A stretch of DNA of 64,000 bases from Pseudomonas aylmerensis (GTDB lineage Bacteria > Pseudomonadota > Gammaproteobacteria > Pseudomonadales > Pseudomonadaceae). Below the pieces are notes generated by a model. The model saw only the letters and a program-made list of their open reading frames with translations. It searched no databases and was not told where the DNA came from. The position numbers were made by a program, and so were the translations under genes. Below are positions 1-8,851 of this stretch, piece after piece. The first letter of the stretch is position 1. Every line of letters starts with the position of its first letter. The DNA is taken from the NCBI RefSeq assembly GCF_001702265.1, contig NZ_MAUE01000034.1, positions 1 through 64,000 on the forward strand. Reading direction: 5' to 3'.

Positions 1-90
1 AGCGGGCTTGCCACAAAAAAACCGTTCACCACAAAAAAACCGTTCACCACAAAAAAGCTCGGTCCCCACAAAAAAGCGCGTGTGTCGCGC
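1..90. repeat. A-rich short tandem repeat at the edge of a REP-like element
   Basis: The first bases are a GCGGGCTTGCC half-element of the GTGGTGAGCGGGCTTGCC type, followed by imperfect copies of an 18-base unit containing ACCGTTCACCACAAAAAA. It looks like a decayed REP array whose other part lies left of the window. No gene is visible here. Confidence 0.6.
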
Positions 91-99
91 AAGTTGCGG

Positions 100-1425
100 T
101 CAGGCTTGCAGGTCAGCCAGTCCCAAGTGCTCGCGCAGCGTGGAGCCCTCATACGCTTTGCGGAACACGCCTTTGCGCTGCAAGTGCGGAATCACACTCT
201 CGACAAACTCAGTAAACGACCCCGGCAAATAACCCGGCGAAATTACAAACCCGTCGCAACCGCCCTGCTCGAACAGTTCGGCCAGTTGGTCGGCGATCTG
301 CGCGCCGGTGCCTACCAGTTGCGGCACGCGCACGCTGCTGGCGAAGATCCGGCCGAGTTGTTCCAGGGTGGTCTGCGGGCCTTGCATCAGCAGCTTTTCC
401 GCAGCAGCCGGATGGATCAGCGGTGACTGCGCGATTTCCGCCAGCGTGGCGCTCAACGGGAAGGGCGACAGGTCCACATTCAACTGCGAAGCCAGCGTCA
501 CCAGGCCCAGCTCGGGACGCGCCAGGGCGTTGTGCCGGTCGCGCTTGGCGCGGGCTTCGGCTTCGCTGCCGCCAATGAACGGCATCACCGCTGTCAGCAC
601 CTTGCAACTGTCGGCCTCGCGGCCTTGCTGCACGACCTGCGCGCGTACGTCATCGCGAAACGCGCGCATGGCTGCCAGGTGCGGGTGAATGGTGAAAATC
701 GCTTCGGCCCAGCGCGCGCCGAACCGACGGCCACGTCCGGAGGAGCCGGCCTGGATCAGCACCGGCCGCCCCTGGGGCGTGCGCGGAATATTCAGCGGGC
801 CCTCGACCTTGAACCACTCGCCCTGATGCTGCACCGACTGGATCAACGCCGGGTCGGCGAGCACGCCGCTGGCACGATCGAGCTTCAATGCGTCCTTGCC
901 CCAGCTGTTCCAGAGCTTCAGCGCGACTTCGACAAACTCATCGGCGCGGTCATAGCGCAGGTCGTGTTCCAGGTGCTTGTCCTTGCCAAACAGGCGCCCT
1001 TCGCTGTCGTTCATCGAGGTGACGATATTCCAGGCAGCACGGCCCTTGGACAGGTGGTCGAGGGTGGCAAACTCGCGGGCGATGTGTGCCGGTTCGTAAT
1101 AGGTGGTGGACCGCGTCGCGCCCAGGCCCAACTTGCGGGTCTGGCCGATCAGGTAGGAGAGGATCGGCAGCGGGTCCAGGCGCGTGGCGTCCTGGGCGCC
1201 GTAGCGCAAGGCCAACTCGCGGGAGCCGCCCATCTGGTCACCCACCGCCAGGCGATCAGCGAAGAACAGAAAGTCGAACAGCCCCTCCTCCACCACCTTG
1301 GCCACTCGCGCGTAGTACTCGGGATCGAGGTAATTGCCGACAGTTTCCGGATGGCGCCACACCGCATGGCTGTGCACCACGGGCCCGCTCAGCAGGAAGG
1401 CTGACAAGTGGATCTGGCGGCTCAT
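100..1425 (-). CDS. LLM-class flavin-dependent monooxygenase (NtaA/SnaA/DszA family)
   Basis: A 441-residue flavin monooxygenase of the bacterial luciferase-like fold. The family uses FMNH2 from a partner reductase to oxidise sulfonates, sulfones, nitrilotriacetate and similar compounds in the cytoplasm. Seen: a family-typical QAGSSGRGRRFGARWAEAIF stretch near residue 230, an NIVTS motif near residue 140, and about the usual family length. The ATG at 1425 is preferred to an upstream ATG because it overlaps the stop of the upstream binding-protein gene as ATGA, implying translational coupling. Pairing with an SsuA-type binding protein suggests sulfur scavenging from an organosulfur compound; the exact substrate is not readable. 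No reductase, permease or ATPase is in the window, so they may lie to the left. Confidence 0.85.
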   Translation of the reverse strand: MSRQIHLSAFLLSGPVVHSHAVWRHPETVGNYLDPEYYARVAKVVEEGLFDFLFFADRLAVGDQMGGSRELALRYGAQDATRLDPLPILSYLIGQTRKLGLGATRSTTYYEPAHIAREFATLDHLSKGRAAWNIVTSMNDSEGRLFGKDKHLEHDLRYDRADEFVEVALKLWNSWGKDALKLDRASGVLADPALIQSVQHQGEWFKVEGPLNIPRTPQGRPVLIQAGSSGRGRRFGARWAEAIFTIHPHLAAMRAFRDDVRAQVVQQGREADSCKVLTAVMPFIGGSEAEARAKRDRHNALARPELGLVTLASQLNVDLSPFPLSATLAEIAQSPLIHPAAAEKLLMQGPQTTLEQLGRIFASSVRVPQLVGTGAQIADQLAELFEQGGCDGFVISPGYLPGSFTEFVESVIPHLQRKGVFRKAYEGSTLREHLGLADLQA

Positions 1426-2360
1426 GGCTTCGGCGTCCACACGGTGATATCAGAGACTTTCAGCGGCTTGGGAATCAGCTTGGCGGCGTAGTAGTAATCG
1501 GCGATGCGTTGCTGTTCGGCGAGGTTGTCCACCTTGACCGGGATGATGTCGTAGCTGCGTCGGCTGTTGGCGCGCTCCACCGTCGCCGGGGCGATGTTGC
1601 CCCACAGCGGACCGAGAATTTCAGCGGCCTCCTTGGGATGGGCTTTGACCCATTGGCCGGTCTCGCGCAGGGTGTCGAACGTCACCTGCAACACGTCCGG
1701 ATGCGCCTTGGCGAACCGGGTCGTGGCCAGGTAGAAGCGGTTGTAATTGGCCAGGCCGTCGCTGCCGTCGGCAATCACGCGCGCGTGGTGGTCGAGTTGC
1801 TGGGTCGCGTAGAACGGGTCCCAGATCACCCAGGCGTCCACGCTGCCATTGGCGAACGCCGCGCCGCCGTCGGGGGCTTCGAGGTAACGCGGGGTGATAT
1901 CGGCAAGGGTCAGCCCGGCTTTTTTCAGCGCACTGATCAGCAGGAAATTGCTGCCCGAGCCTTTGGACACGGCGACGGTCTTGCCCTTGAGGTCGGCAAC
2001 GCTGTGGATCGGCGATTTATCCTGCACGATGATCGCCTGCGCGCCGGGCGACGCGTTTTCCTGCGCGTAGTAAGTCAGCGGCGCATCGGCGGCCTGGGTG
2101 AACAAGGCGAAGGCGTCGGCCACATCGGCATGCAGGTCGACGCTGCCGGCGTTCAACGAGCTGAGCAGGCCGGTGCTGAATTCATGCCAGTTGACCGTGA
2201 ACCCCAGCGGCTTGAGGCGCTGTTCAAGCTGGCCATTTTGCTTGAGCAGGATCCACAGGGTGGATGAGCGCTGGTAGCTGATATCCAGGGTCTGCTCGGC
2301 ATGGGCCGCCGCTGCGGCAAACAGCAGGCTGGCGGCGAGAATGAGTTTCTTGAACGTCAT
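1422..2360 (-). CDS. Aliphatic sulfonate-type ABC transporter substrate-binding protein (SsuA-like)
   Basis: A 312-residue periplasmic binding protein of the SsuA/NMT1 family. Seen: a signal peptide (residues 1-21, ending AHA before EQTLDISYQ), then the family's RSSTLWILLKQNG segment, a KGKTVAVSKGSGSN ligand-loop motif and an AWVIWDPF motif. The start at 2360 is chosen because it directly precedes the signal peptide and has AAGG upstream; an upstream in-frame ATG would add 24 residues with no export signal. It overlaps the monooxygenase gene by 4 bases and is divergent from a paralogous binding protein at 2607. Likely substrate class: alkanesulfonates or related organosulfur compounds, by family only. 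Confidence 0.88.
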   Translation of the reverse strand: MTFKKLILAASLLFAAAAAHAEQTLDISYQRSSTLWILLKQNGQLEQRLKPLGFTVNWHEFSTGLLSSLNAGSVDLHADVADAFALFTQAADAPLTYYAQENASPGAQAIIVQDKSPIHSVADLKGKTVAVSKGSGSNFLLISALKKAGLTLADITPRYLEAPDGGAAFANGSVDAWVIWDPFYATQQLDHHARVIADGSDGLANYNRFYLATTRFAKAHPDVLQVTFDTLRETGQWVKAHPKEAAEILGPLWGNIAPATVERANSRRSYDIIPVKVDNLAEQQRIADYYYAAKLIPKPLKVSDITVWTPKP

Positions 2361-2606
2361 GAAAAGGCCTTGGCATAGAAGAAGTGAAAGAAGCTGCATA
2401 TGCCAAAACGCGGCATAAGGCCTGGCAAACAAGCGAACTTGATTATATTAATGACCGGCGATTATGAAAGAACTCTATAATTCTATGGTTATGCCGAATT
2501 CGCAGGACTGTGCGAAAAGCGCCCTAAGCTAAGATCGAAAGAGTATTTATCGAATAGTTTTTAGAACTTTATGCTTGGCGATATTTCGCTGAAGATCGAG
2601 CTCGCC
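2361..2606. promoter_or_regulatory. Divergent control region between two SsuA-like genes
   Basis: An AT-rich 246-base region must carry promoters for both flanking genes. It contains ATAATTCTATGGTTAT at 2477-2492, two TTAT/ATAA half-sites on opposite orientation. The core TATGGTTAT (2484-2492) recurs at 30072-30080 in front of another cysteine/sulfur-linked operon. A CysB-type site is an inference; exact -35/-10 boxes are not obvious. Confidence 0.4.
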
Positions 2607-3551
2607 ATGTCCATTCGCCGTCCCCTCGCCGTCGTTTTAGGGTTGCTGGCCTTTTCCGTTGCCATCAGCGCCGAAGCCCAGGAAACCCTGCGCATCGGCT
2701 ACCAGAAATCCTCGACCCTGATCACCCTGCTGAAAACCCAGGGCACCCTGGAACAAGCCCTCAAGGCTGACAACATTGATGTGAGCTGGCACGAGTTCCC
2801 CAGCGGCCTGCCGCTGCTCGAAGCGCTGAACGTGGGCAACGTCGACATCAGCGCCGATGTGGCGGATACCGTGCCGATCTTCGCCCAGGCGGCCCAGGCC
2901 AAACTCACCTACTTCGCCCAGGAAGCGCCCTCGCCTTCGGCCCAGGCCATCGTGGTGCGCAAGGATTCGCCGATCCAGCAACTGGCGGATTTGAAAGGCA
3001 AGAAAATCGCGGTGACCAAGGCGGCCGGCACCCACTATTTGCTGATCGCGGCGCTGGCCAAGGCGGGGCTGGCTTTCTCGGATATCGAGCCTGCGTACCT
3101 GTCACCGGCCGATGGTCGCGCGGCGTTCGAGAACAACAAGGTGGATGCATGGGTCACCTGGGAACCCTTCCTGACCAGCGTGCAGCGTCAATTGCCGACA
3201 CGCACCTTGGCCGACGGCGCCGGGCTGGCCAGTTACAAGCGTTACTACCTGACCGGGACGCCGTACGCCAAGGCGCATCCCGAGGTGTTGAAAGTGGTGT
3301 ACGCGCAGCTGGAGAAAACCGGCGAGTGGGTGAAGAAAAACCCGCAGGACGCGGCGAAAATCCTCGGCCCGTTGTGGGGCAACCTGGATGTGGCCACTGT
3401 AGAAGCGGCCAATGCGCACCGCAGTTATCAGGTGCAACCGGTGACGCTCGATCAGTTGGGTGAGCAGCAGAAGATTGCCGACGCGTTCTTCAAGGCCGGC
3501 TTGCTGCCCAAGGCGGTAGACGCCAAGGATGTGCAGACCTGGAAGCCCTGA
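2607..3551 (+). CDS. Aliphatic sulfonate-type ABC transporter substrate-binding protein (SsuA-like paralog)
   Basis: A 314-residue periplasmic binding protein, clearly paralogous to the protein at 1422-2360: shared YQ(K/R)SSTL, WHEF, GSVD/GNVD-ADVAD, Y-AQE--SP-AQAI, LKGK and ILGPLWGN segments in the same order. The signal peptide is residues 1-24, ending in AEAQ before ETLRIGYQ. The ATG at 2607 directly precedes it and is preferred to an upstream ATG at 2571. It stands alone rightward and is followed by a REP array, so it may supply a shared permease and ATPase encoded elsewhere. Two similar binding proteins suggest different ligand ranges. Confidence 0.87.
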   Translation: MSIRRPLAVVLGLLAFSVAISAEAQETLRIGYQKSSTLITLLKTQGTLEQALKADNIDVSWHEFPSGLPLLEALNVGNVDISADVADTVPIFAQAAQAKLTYFAQEAPSPSAQAIVVRKDSPIQQLADLKGKKIAVTKAAGTHYLLIAALAKAGLAFSDIEPAYLSPADGRAAFENNKVDAWVTWEPFLTSVQRQLPTRTLADGAGLASYKRYYLTGTPYAKAHPEVLKVVYAQLEKTGEWVKKNPQDAAKILGPLWGNLDVATVEAANAHRSYQVQPVTLDQLGEQQKIADAFFKAGLLPKAVDAKDVQTWKP

Positions 3552-3570
3552 GGCCGGGCACGGTCTAACT

Positions 3571-4171
3571 GTGGGAGCGGGCTTGCTCGCGAAAGCGGTG
3601 GTTCAATGAATACATCTTCAACTGAAAGAGCGCATTCGCGAGCAAGCCCGCTCCCACAATTTGATCTCCATACCCTGTCCAAGCAGTGACCCGATCAACT
3701 GTGGGAGCTGGCTTGCCTGCGATGGCAACCCGTCAGCCACCTCTTCGTTACTGACCCACCGCTATAGCTGGCAGCTCCTACACTTTTGATCTCCATACCC
3801 TCTCCAAGCAGTGACTCGATCAACTGTGGGAGCTGGCTTGCCTGCGATGGCGCCCCGTCAGCCACCTCTTCATTGCTGAACCACCGCTATCGCTGGCAAG
3901 CCAGCTTCCACATTTTTGATCTGCATACACCCTCCACGCTGTGACCCGATCAACTGTGGGAGCTGGCTTGCCTGCGATGGCGACCCGTCAGCCATCTCTT
4001 CATTGCTGAACCACCGCTATCGCAGGCAAGCCAGCTCCCACATTTTTGATCTCCATACCCCCTCCCAGCAGTGACTCAATCAACTGTGGGAGCGGGCTTG
4101 CTCGCGAAAACGGTGGTTCAGTGAATACATCTTCGACTGAAAGACTGCATTCGCGAGCAAGCCCGCTCGCA
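3571..4171. repeat. Tandem array of five REP palindromes, period about 125-130 bp
   Basis: Palindromes start at 3571, 3701, 3826, 3956 and 4086. Each has a GTGGGAGC(G/T)GGCTTGC left arm and an inverted right arm 65-70 bases later. They are separated by a conserved spacer beginning TTTTGATCT. The arms of copies 2-4 read GCTGGCTTGCCTGCGATGG, unlike the GCGGGCTTGCTCGCGAA arms of copies 1 and 5. The array fills the gap between two convergent genes; no coding sequence is credible here. Confidence 0.9.
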
Positions 4172-4193
4172 CATTTTTGAGCTGCATACACCC

Positions 4194-5669
4194 TTAGAGC
4201 AGTGTGCGGGCCAGGGCCTTTTTCCATTCGGCGTAACGACCTGCCATCGCCGGGTCATCCTGCGGTTCGAACCGCTCGCGCTGTCGCTCCAATTGCGCCA
4301 GCGCTGCATCGCTCGCCCACACGCCCAAGGCTCGTCCCGCCAGGTGCGCCGCGCCCAGCGCCGAGACTTCCGGCGATAGGCTGCGCACCACCGGGCGTTG
4401 CAGCAGGTTGGCCAGGAACTGCATCAGCCAGCGGTTGCGCGTGGCGCCGCCGTCGACCCACAACTCCTTGAGCGGACTGCCAATGTCCTGCTGCATCGCC
4501 TCGAACACATCGCGAATCTGATAGCCGATGGACTCCAGCGAAGCACGAAGGATATGCGCACCAGACGTCGCTTCGGTCAGCCCGCAGATCAACCCGCGCG
4601 CATCGGCCTTCCAGTGCGGCGCGCCCAACCCGGACAGCGCCGGCACAAAGTACACGCCGCCATTGTCCGGCAGTTGCGCGGCCTGTTCAGTCAACGCATC
4701 CAGCGACTCACCCGCCACCAGGCGCGAGGCCCATTGCACCGCCGCGCCGGTGTGCACGATATTGCCTTCCATGCCAAAGGTGGCTTGGCTGCCGTCATGC
4801 CAGGCCAGCGTGGTCGAAAGACCGTGCGTGGACGCGATCGGCCCCTTCATGGGCGTCATCAACGAAGAACCGGTGCCGAGGGTGGCCTTGACCAGGCCCG
4901 GGGCAAAACCGCCCTGCCCGTACAGCGCGGCGTGGGAATCGCCGATCATCGACATCACCGGGATGCCCGCAGGCAAGCCGCCCAGCGCGACGGTCTCGGC
5001 AAAGAAACCGGCGCTCGGGCGGATCGGCGCCAGGGCCGCCAGAGGAATGCCGAACAGCGCCAGCAACTCAGCATCCCAGGTACAGGTTTGCAGGTTGAAC
5101 AGCTGGGTGCGCGCGGCATTCGAATAATCGGTGGCGAACACCTGGCCGCCGCTGAGTTTCCACAGCAGCCAGCTGTCGACGGTGCCCAGGCAAATCTCGC
5201 CGGCAGCCGCGCGGGCGTGACCGTCTTCAAGGGTGTCGAGAATCCAGCGAAACTTTCCGGCGGAGAACATCGGGTCCAGCGCCAGCCCGGTTTTTTCCAG
5301 GATCACAGCTTCATGCCCCTGCTCATGCAGCTGGGCGCACAACGCGGTGGAGCGTCGGCATTGCCAACTGATGCACGGCGACACCGGCTCGCCCGTGCGC
5401 CTGTCCCAGGCCACCACCGATTCGCGCTGGTTGCTGATGGCCAAGGCAGTGATCGGACGCTCCACCTGGGCCAGGCATTCTTCAATCGCGGCCAGGGTGC
5501 TGTGCCAGATGAACAGCGGATCCTGCTCGGAAAACCCGGCCTGCGGATGGCTGACGCTCAACGGCCGCGAGCCGCGGGCAATCACCTGCCCGAGCGCGTT
5601 GACCAGCACTGCCTTGGCGTTGCTGGTGCCTTCGTCTATCGCCAGGATCAGCGGAGTGTGGTTATTCAT
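4194..5669 (-). CDS. FGGY-family carbohydrate kinase (glycerol/xylulose kinase-like)
   Basis: A 491-residue sugar or polyol kinase of the ASKHA fold. Seen: N-terminal AIDEGTSNAKAVLV phosphate-1 loop, SNQRES and SWQCRRS motifs that resemble glycerol kinase substrate residues, GTVDSWLLWKLSGG, MIGDSHAALYGQGG with the catalytic-type Asp, and a C-terminal WVDGGATRNRWLMQ FGGY signature. The gene is last in a three-gene leftward operon. An alternative GTG at 5678 overlaps the transketolase stop. With a split transketolase, a dedicated transaldolase and two dehydrogenases on the other arm, it probably phosphorylates a ketose made from an imported sugar or polyol. Whether that is xylulose, ribulose, apulose or erythrulose cannot be settled from sequence. 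Confidence 0.88.
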   Translation of the reverse strand: MNNHTPLILAIDEGTSNAKAVLVNALGQVIARGSRPLSVSHPQAGFSEQDPLFIWHSTLAAIEECLAQVERPITALAISNQRESVVAWDRRTGEPVSPCISWQCRRSTALCAQLHEQGHEAVILEKTGLALDPMFSAGKFRWILDTLEDGHARAAAGEICLGTVDSWLLWKLSGGQVFATDYSNAARTQLFNLQTCTWDAELLALFGIPLAALAPIRPSAGFFAETVALGGLPAGIPVMSMIGDSHAALYGQGGFAPGLVKATLGTGSSLMTPMKGPIASTHGLSTTLAWHDGSQATFGMEGNIVHTGAAVQWASRLVAGESLDALTEQAAQLPDNGGVYFVPALSGLGAPHWKADARGLICGLTEATSGAHILRASLESIGYQIRDVFEAMQQDIGSPLKELWVDGGATRNRWLMQFLANLLQRPVVRSLSPEVSALGAAHLAGRALGVWASDAALAQLERQRERFEPQDDPAMAGRYAEWKKALARTLL

Positions 5670-5674
5670 GGGGG

Positions 5675-6607
5675 TCACCGCAACCGAGTGGCAGCCGCCA
5701 CGATCCCAGCCGCGTCGATGTTATGCAAGGCGCGGGTCGGTTCACGGGCGCCGGCGGCGGCGTATTCGCCGTCACCGATGCCCAGGCGGATCAGCGCGAT
5801 ACCCAGCCCGGCCTCGGCCAGCACTTCGGCAACCAGGCTGCCGATGCCGCCGTTGATGTTGTGTTCTTCCACGGTGATGACCGCGTGGGTGCCGCTCAAG
5901 GCACTGAGCAGGACGTCACGCTGCAGCGGCCGGATCGACGACAGATTGATCACCTGCGCCTGGATCCCCTGTTCCGCCAGCAACGCCGCGGCATCCACTG
6001 CCTCGTGCACCACCGACCCCAGGGCGACGATGCTCACATCGGCGCCCTGGCGCAGGATATCCACCTGCCCCGGCACGAATTGGTAATCGGCGCCGTGCAC
6101 ATCCGGCAAGGCTTTGCCATCGAGACGGATGTACACCGGGCCGTGGTAGCGCAGCGCGTAATCGACGATCTGGCGGCACTCGATCGCGTCGGCCGGCGCG
6201 AAAATCTGCACATTGCCAAAGCCGCGCATCACCGAAATATCGTCAAGGCTGTGGTGGGTGCTGGCCAGCGGACCATAGCTGGTGCCGGCATTCAGGCCGA
6301 ACATCTTGACGTTGGCCTGGTTGTAGCAAACGTCGACCTTGATCTGCTCATTGGCGCGCGAGATCAGAAACGGCGCCGCGTTGCAGGTGGCGGCGATCTT
6401 GCCACCCAGCGCGAGGCCCGCCGCGACGCTGACCAGCGACTGTTCGGCAATGCCGACGTTGATCAGGCGCTCGGGAAAGCGCTGGGAAAACGGGCCGATC
6501 TTGGCCGTGGAGGTGGAGTCGCTGACCACGGGCACCACGTCCAGCCCGGCATCGACCGCCTCAATAAACGCCTGCACCATGACGCTCGCCAGATGTTCAC
6601 TCGCCAT
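5675..6607 (-). CDS. Transketolase C-terminal subunit
   Basis: A 310-residue protein covering the pyrimidine-binding and C-terminal domains of a two-subunit transketolase. Seen: VGIAEQS with the glutamate that activates thiamine diphosphate, TSYGPLASTHHSLDDISVMR as in split transketolases, and a C-terminal domain with ITVEEHNINGGIGS. It works with the N-terminal subunit at 6597-7433, whose gene it overlaps by 11 bases, and moves two-carbon units between sugar phosphates in the cytoplasm. Split enzymes of this type occur in housekeeping form and in specialised pathways such as apulose-4-phosphate or sulfo-sugar transketolases. The catabolic context argues for a specialised role. Confidence 0.9.
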   Translation of the reverse strand: MASEHLASVMVQAFIEAVDAGLDVVPVVSDSTSTAKIGPFSQRFPERLINVGIAEQSLVSVAAGLALGGKIAATCNAAPFLISRANEQIKVDVCYNQANVKMFGLNAGTSYGPLASTHHSLDDISVMRGFGNVQIFAPADAIECRQIVDYALRYHGPVYIRLDGKALPDVHGADYQFVPGQVDILRQGADVSIVALGSVVHEAVDAAALLAEQGIQAQVINLSSIRPLQRDVLLSALSGTHAVITVEEHNINGGIGSLVAEVLAEAGLGIALIRLGIGDGEYAAAGAREPTRALHNIDAAGIVAAATRLR

Positions 6608-7433
6608 GACTCAACTCCTCCAGTGCCGCATTGATTTCGTCACCCTTGGGCACGCGGTGGTGCCATTCGGGACGGGCTTCGATAAACGACACGCCCTTGC
6701 CTTTAATGGTGTGGGCGATCAGCACCTGCGGCGCACCGGTGTGGGTCTGCATGTCTTCGAGGGCGTCGATCAACTGGCCGACGTCGTTGCCGTCGCACTC
6801 ACTGACACGAAAGCCGAAGGCGGCCCATTTCACGTCCAGCGGGTCCAGCGGCATGATCTCGGCAGTCAACCCCGCCAGCTGCAGCTTGTTCTTGTCGACA
6901 ATCACAAACAGGTTATCCAGGCCGTACTTCGCCGCCGCCATTGCGGCTTCCCAGTTGGAACCTTCAGCCAGCTCGCCGTCGCCGGTCAGCACGTAGATGC
7001 GCTTTTTGCTGCCGGACATTTTCGCCGCCAACGCCAACCCCACCGCCACCGGCAAACCATGGCCGAGGGCGCCGGTGTTGAGTTCGATACCGGGGGTTTT
7101 CTGCCGCACCGGGTGACCCGGCAAGTGCGAATTGAAGTGCTGGTAGGTAGGCAACCAGTCGGTCGGAATGTAGCCCGCCTGCGCCAGGCAGCAATACAAA
7201 CCGCCGACGCCGTGGCCCTTGCTCTGGATATAGATATCGCGCTCAGGGTCTTCGGTGCGTTCCGGGCCGGTATTGAGGATGCGGAAATACAGCGTGGCGA
7301 GGATGTCGGTTTCCGACAGATCGGCCCCGGTGTGCCCACCGGCCGGTGAGTCGGCATTCAGGCGGATCACGTGGCGCCGGATCAGGCGGGCCTGTTCTTT
7401 GATCTGGTGGGCGTCGTACTGGAAGGCATTCAT
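6597..7433 (-). CDS. Transketolase N-terminal subunit
   Basis: A 278-residue thiamine diphosphate-binding half of a split transketolase. Seen: SKGHGVGGLYCCLAQAG and NTGALGHGLPVAVGLA family motifs, and the GDGELAEGSNWEAAMAAAKY thiamine diphosphate/Mg motif (GDG to N) near residues 151-172. The ATG at 7433 has AGGAG 9 bases upstream. It is the first gene of the leftward operon transketolase-N, transketolase-C, FGGY kinase, divergent from the ABC importer at 7794. Promoter-side palindromes at 7485-7499 are the likely control point. Confidence 0.9.
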   Translation of the reverse strand: MNAFQYDAHQIKEQARLIRRHVIRLNADSPAGGHTGADLSETDILATLYFRILNTGPERTEDPERDIYIQSKGHGVGGLYCCLAQAGYIPTDWLPTYQHFNSHLPGHPVRQKTPGIELNTGALGHGLPVAVGLALAAKMSGSKKRIYVLTGDGELAEGSNWEAAMAAAKYGLDNLFVIVDKNKLQLAGLTAEIMPLDPLDVKWAAFGFRVSECDGNDVGQLIDALEDMQTHTGAPQVLIAHTIKGKGVSFIEARPEWHHRVPKGDEINAALEELSHGE

Positions 7434-7793
7434 GCAGCGGCTCCTGTGGGCTGACCACGCGAGGTGAAAGTGCCGAAAGCTGTTTTGAATATTTATTCAG
7501 CAGTGACAATATATTTCTATTTAGACGCTGATCCGCCAGCAGGTCAAGTGAGTGATTCGCTGAAAAATGAAATAAGTCGCGCAAAAACCGCTCGGACAGA
7601 CGGCCAAAATCCCACGCGGGGTTATCTATCCTGTGGCTTTGAGGCGTATAAAAGCTGCGGTTTAGAGGCGCACATGAAAAATTAAGCGCTTGACTTTGAC
7701 GCAGTGGCACTGGAATCTGAATTAACAGTCAGGCACGCATAAATATTCAAGCGACCTGAAAGCACTCCAAAAAAAATAAATCAGGAGAACACT
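7434..7793. promoter_or_regulatory. Divergent control region of the polyol/sugar regulon
   Basis: This 360-base AT-rich gap carries promoters for both arms of the regulon. The 12-base element TTGAATATTTAT occurs at 7485-7496 and its exact reverse complement at 7739-7750, so each divergent gene has one copy close to its own side. The first copy sits in a palindrome, TGAATA-TT-TATTCA, at 7486-7499. They are good candidate operators for the SorC-type regulator at 13883. No coding sequence is seen. Confidence 0.6.
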
Positions 7794-8801
7794 GTGGACG
7801 CCAAAGCGATTGTCCAGCACCCGGCCGAACTCAAGCCGCCCCACCGCCCACGGCTGGTGAAACTGCTGCCCAGCAATATCGGCGGCCCGTTGATCGGGCT
7901 GGTACTGTTGGTGCTGGTCTTCTCCTTCAGTTCCGAATTCTTCTTCTCGTTGCGCAATGGCCTGAACATTCTCGATCAGGTCACGGTGCTGGGCATCCTG
8001 GCGATCGGCATGACGGCGGTGATCGTGATCGGCGGCATCGACCTGTCGGTCGGCTCGGTGCTGGCCTTCTCGATGATGATGCTCGGCTGGCTCTATCAGG
8101 ACCAGGCGGTGCCGCTGGGCTTCGCCATCCCGATTTCGATTGCCAGCGGCATGCTGGCCGGGCTGGTCTCCGGGGGCTTGATCACCTACGCCAAGCTGCC
8201 GCCGTTCATTGCCACGCTGACCATGATGTCGGTGGCCCGTGGCCTGGCAAATATCCTCACCGAAGGCCGGCAGATCGTCGGTTACCCGGACTGGTTCACC
8301 AGCCTGGCGACGGTGCGGCATTTCGGTTTTCTCTCGGCCACCGTCGGGCTGTTCCTGGTGATGCTGGTGGTGGCGTGGGTGTTCCTGCGCTTTCGTGCCG
8401 GCGGCCGCAACTTGTACGCCATGGGCGGTAGCCCGGAAGTGGCGCGCCTGTCGGGCATCAAGGTGCGCGCGATCACGCTGTGGGTGTACGCCATCAGCGG
8501 CGCCCTCGCCGGCATTGCCGCCGTAACCCTCGCCGCCCGCCTCGACTCGTCCCAACCCAGCGCCGGCCTGAGCCTGGAACTGGACGCCATCGCCGCCGTG
8601 GTGATTGGCGGCGCCAGCCTCAGCGGTGGCGTCGGCAGTATCGGTGGCACCCTCGTGGGGGTGCTGATCATTGGCGTGCTGCGCAATGGCCTCAACCTGC
8701 TTGGCGTTTCGCCGTTCATTCAACAAGTGGTGATCGGCGTGGTCATCGCCCTCGCCGTGACCATCGACACCCTGCGACGCCGTTCCAGCACTGCCCGTTA
8801 A
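7794..8801 (+). CDS. Rbs-type sugar ABC transporter permease
   Basis: A 335-residue inner-membrane permease of the RbsC/AraH/XylH family (BPD_transp_2) with about ten hydrophobic segments. The family motif GGIDLSVGSVLAF sits near residue 80, and the conserved GGASLSGGVGSIGGTLVG near residue 268. It starts with GTG at 7794, preceded by AGGAG at a 6-base spacing. It is first in the rightward operon permease, binding protein, ATPase, an unusual order because Rbs-type operons often begin with the ATPase. It imports the sugar or polyol handled by the downstream enzymes. Confidence 0.9.
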   Translation: MDAKAIVQHPAELKPPHRPRLVKLLPSNIGGPLIGLVLLVLVFSFSSEFFFSLRNGLNILDQVTVLGILAIGMTAVIVIGGIDLSVGSVLAFSMMMLGWLYQDQAVPLGFAIPISIASGMLAGLVSGGLITYAKLPPFIATLTMMSVARGLANILTEGRQIVGYPDWFTSLATVRHFGFLSATVGLFLVMLVVAWVFLRFRAGGRNLYAMGGSPEVARLSGIKVRAITLWVYAISGALAGIAAVTLAARLDSSQPSAGLSLELDAIAAVVIGGASLSGGVGSIGGTLVGVLIIGVLRNGLNLLGVSPFIQQVVIGVVIALAVTIDTLRRRSSTAR

Positions 8802-8851
8802 ACCTGTTCGACAGTTGACACCCTCCAACAATAAAACCAGGAGTCACCGAC

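Noticed and set aside
3571..4171. CRISPR array
   Set aside because: The repeats are long palindromes with conserved spacers, and no cas genes are present; the spacers are not unique.
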